Assembly (NCBI GenBank): GCA_963978265.1
Contig: CAXBQV010000092.1
Span: 1-6,346 of the forward strand
Source: JAKALQ01 sp963978265
GTDB taxonomy: Bacteria > Actinomycetota > Actinomycetes > S36-B12 > UBA5976
Direction of reading: 5' to 3'
DNA: 6,346 bases
Part shown: in pieces, positions 6,054-6,346 of the stretch
Numbering within the stretch: the first letter of the stretch is position 1
How the letters are laid out: the number at the start of each line of letters is the position of its first letter
Program-made: the position numbers and the translations under genes
The notes under the pieces: generated by a model
Database searches by the model: none
Told to the model about the DNA's origin: nothing
The model's input: only the letters and a program-made list of their open reading frames with translations

Positions 6054-6346
6054 ATGGTGGATCGCACTCGCGAGCGGTCTGCTGCTCGCCGCGGTGTTCC
6101 CCCCGTTCGACCTGCACTGGCTGTGCATGCCGTTCGCGATCGCCGGCTGGTTCGCGGCGCAGCGGGGCGAGCGGTTCCCGGACCGCCTGACGATGGCCTA
6201 CGATCGCGTCCAATCCCTTCGCTACGGCGAGAATCCTCACCAGGTCGGGGCGTGGTACGCCGACAGCCATGACGGGTTCGGTGGCGCAGTCGTCCACCAG
6301 GGCAAGGAACTGTCGTTCACGAACCTGCTCGATCTCGACGCGGCGG
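6040..6346 (+). CDS. Chimeric ORF: apolipoprotein N-acyltransferase (Lnt) N-terminus joined to an internal PurH segment (3' partial)
   Basis: The frame is open for 102 codons to the window edge. Residues 1-~40 begin RSARWWIALASGLLLAAVF, then PPFDLHW, then a second hydrophobic stretch (CMPFAIAGWFAA). This is the usual N-terminus of Lnt, the membrane enzyme that N-acylates lipoproteins, with the signature AFPPF-like turn. From about residue 46 the hydrophobicity stops and the sequence becomes the junction region of PurH, the bifunctional AICAR transformylase/IMP cyclohydrolase of purine synthesis: FPDRLTMAYDRVQSLRYGEN, PHQ, then HQGKELSFTNLLDLDAA (86-102). In PurH this segment starts roughly 180-200 residues into the protein and opens the transformylase domain. 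The IMP cyclohydrolase domain and all later Lnt helices are missing. The start overlaps the amidohydrolase stop by 14 bases, so lnt appears to be the natural neighbour and PurH the foreign part. A soluble purine enzyme behind one or two Lnt helices makes little biological sense, so I infer an assembly or recombination chimera. Confidence 0.7.
   Translation, partial: MRSARWWIALASGLLLAAVFPPFDLHWLCMPFAIAGWFAAQRGERFPDRLTMAYDRVQSLRYGENPHQVGAWYADSHDGFGGAVVHQGKELSFTNLLDLDAA
6157..6183. other. Probable chimera junction, Lnt to PurH
   Basis: The switch from membrane-helix sequence to PurH falls within codons for AAQRGERFP (residues 39-47). An Arg-rich loop after the first Lnt helices and the residues just before the PurH FPxRLT stretch could look alike here. 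The reading frame is kept across the join and GC content stays high on both sides. Confidence 0.5.

Noticed and set aside
5399..6190. Plus-strand open frame of 263 codons over the amidohydrolase end
   Set aside because: Out-of-frame shadow of the amidohydrolase, whose metal-binding residues in the true frame are clear.

Overview
The window is mostly a high-GC, tightly packed stretch of bacterial chromosome. It most resembles an actinobacterium, possibly a member of Acidimicrobiia. The evidence is a HelY-type Ski2-like helicase next to a convergent stand-alone 5'-3' exonuclease, a pairing I recall from mycobacteria, and an amidohydrolase followed by an apolipoprotein N-acyltransferase (lnt) start. 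No rRNA, tRNA, CRISPR array, insertion sequence or phage module is visible.

Layout: (1) About 1-146 is AT-richer (49 G+C in the first 120 bases, 41%, against clearly GC-rich sequence from about 150 on) and carries the lysine-rich tail of an unrecognised protein. (2) 147-926 is an open frame whose first ~95 residues look like a piece of a luciferase-like (LLM) flavin monooxygenase and whose remainder is the C-terminal half of a diacylglycerol/lipid kinase. (3) 923-3619 is a complete helY-like helicase, starting in a 4-base overlap with the kinase stop. (4) 3620-4495, minus strand, is a complete FEN-type 5'-3' exonuclease abutting helY stop-to-stop with no spacer. (5) 4527-6053 is a complete YtcJ-like amidohydrolase, divergent from the exonuclease across a 31-base gap that may hold two back-to-back leaderless promoters. 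(6) From 6040 to the window end is an open frame that starts as Lnt and switches in frame, near 6160-6180, to an internal piece of PurH.

The three complete genes (helY, exonuclease, amidohydrolase) form a believable chromosomal block, with the kinase half upstream and the lnt start downstream as natural neighbours. HelY (RNA unwinding), the exonuclease (flap and 5'-end processing) and the amidohydrolase (small-molecule hydrolysis) share no obvious pathway; they look like housekeeping neighbours.

The striking feature is that the block is flanked on both sides by open frames joining unrelated proteins mid-domain (LLM::DAGK and Lnt::PurH). In each, essential parts of both parents are missing. 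The simplest reading is a chimeric metagenomic assembly or recombined template, with joins at short shared stretches, rather than real fusion enzymes. I found no convincing sign of a new biological system.
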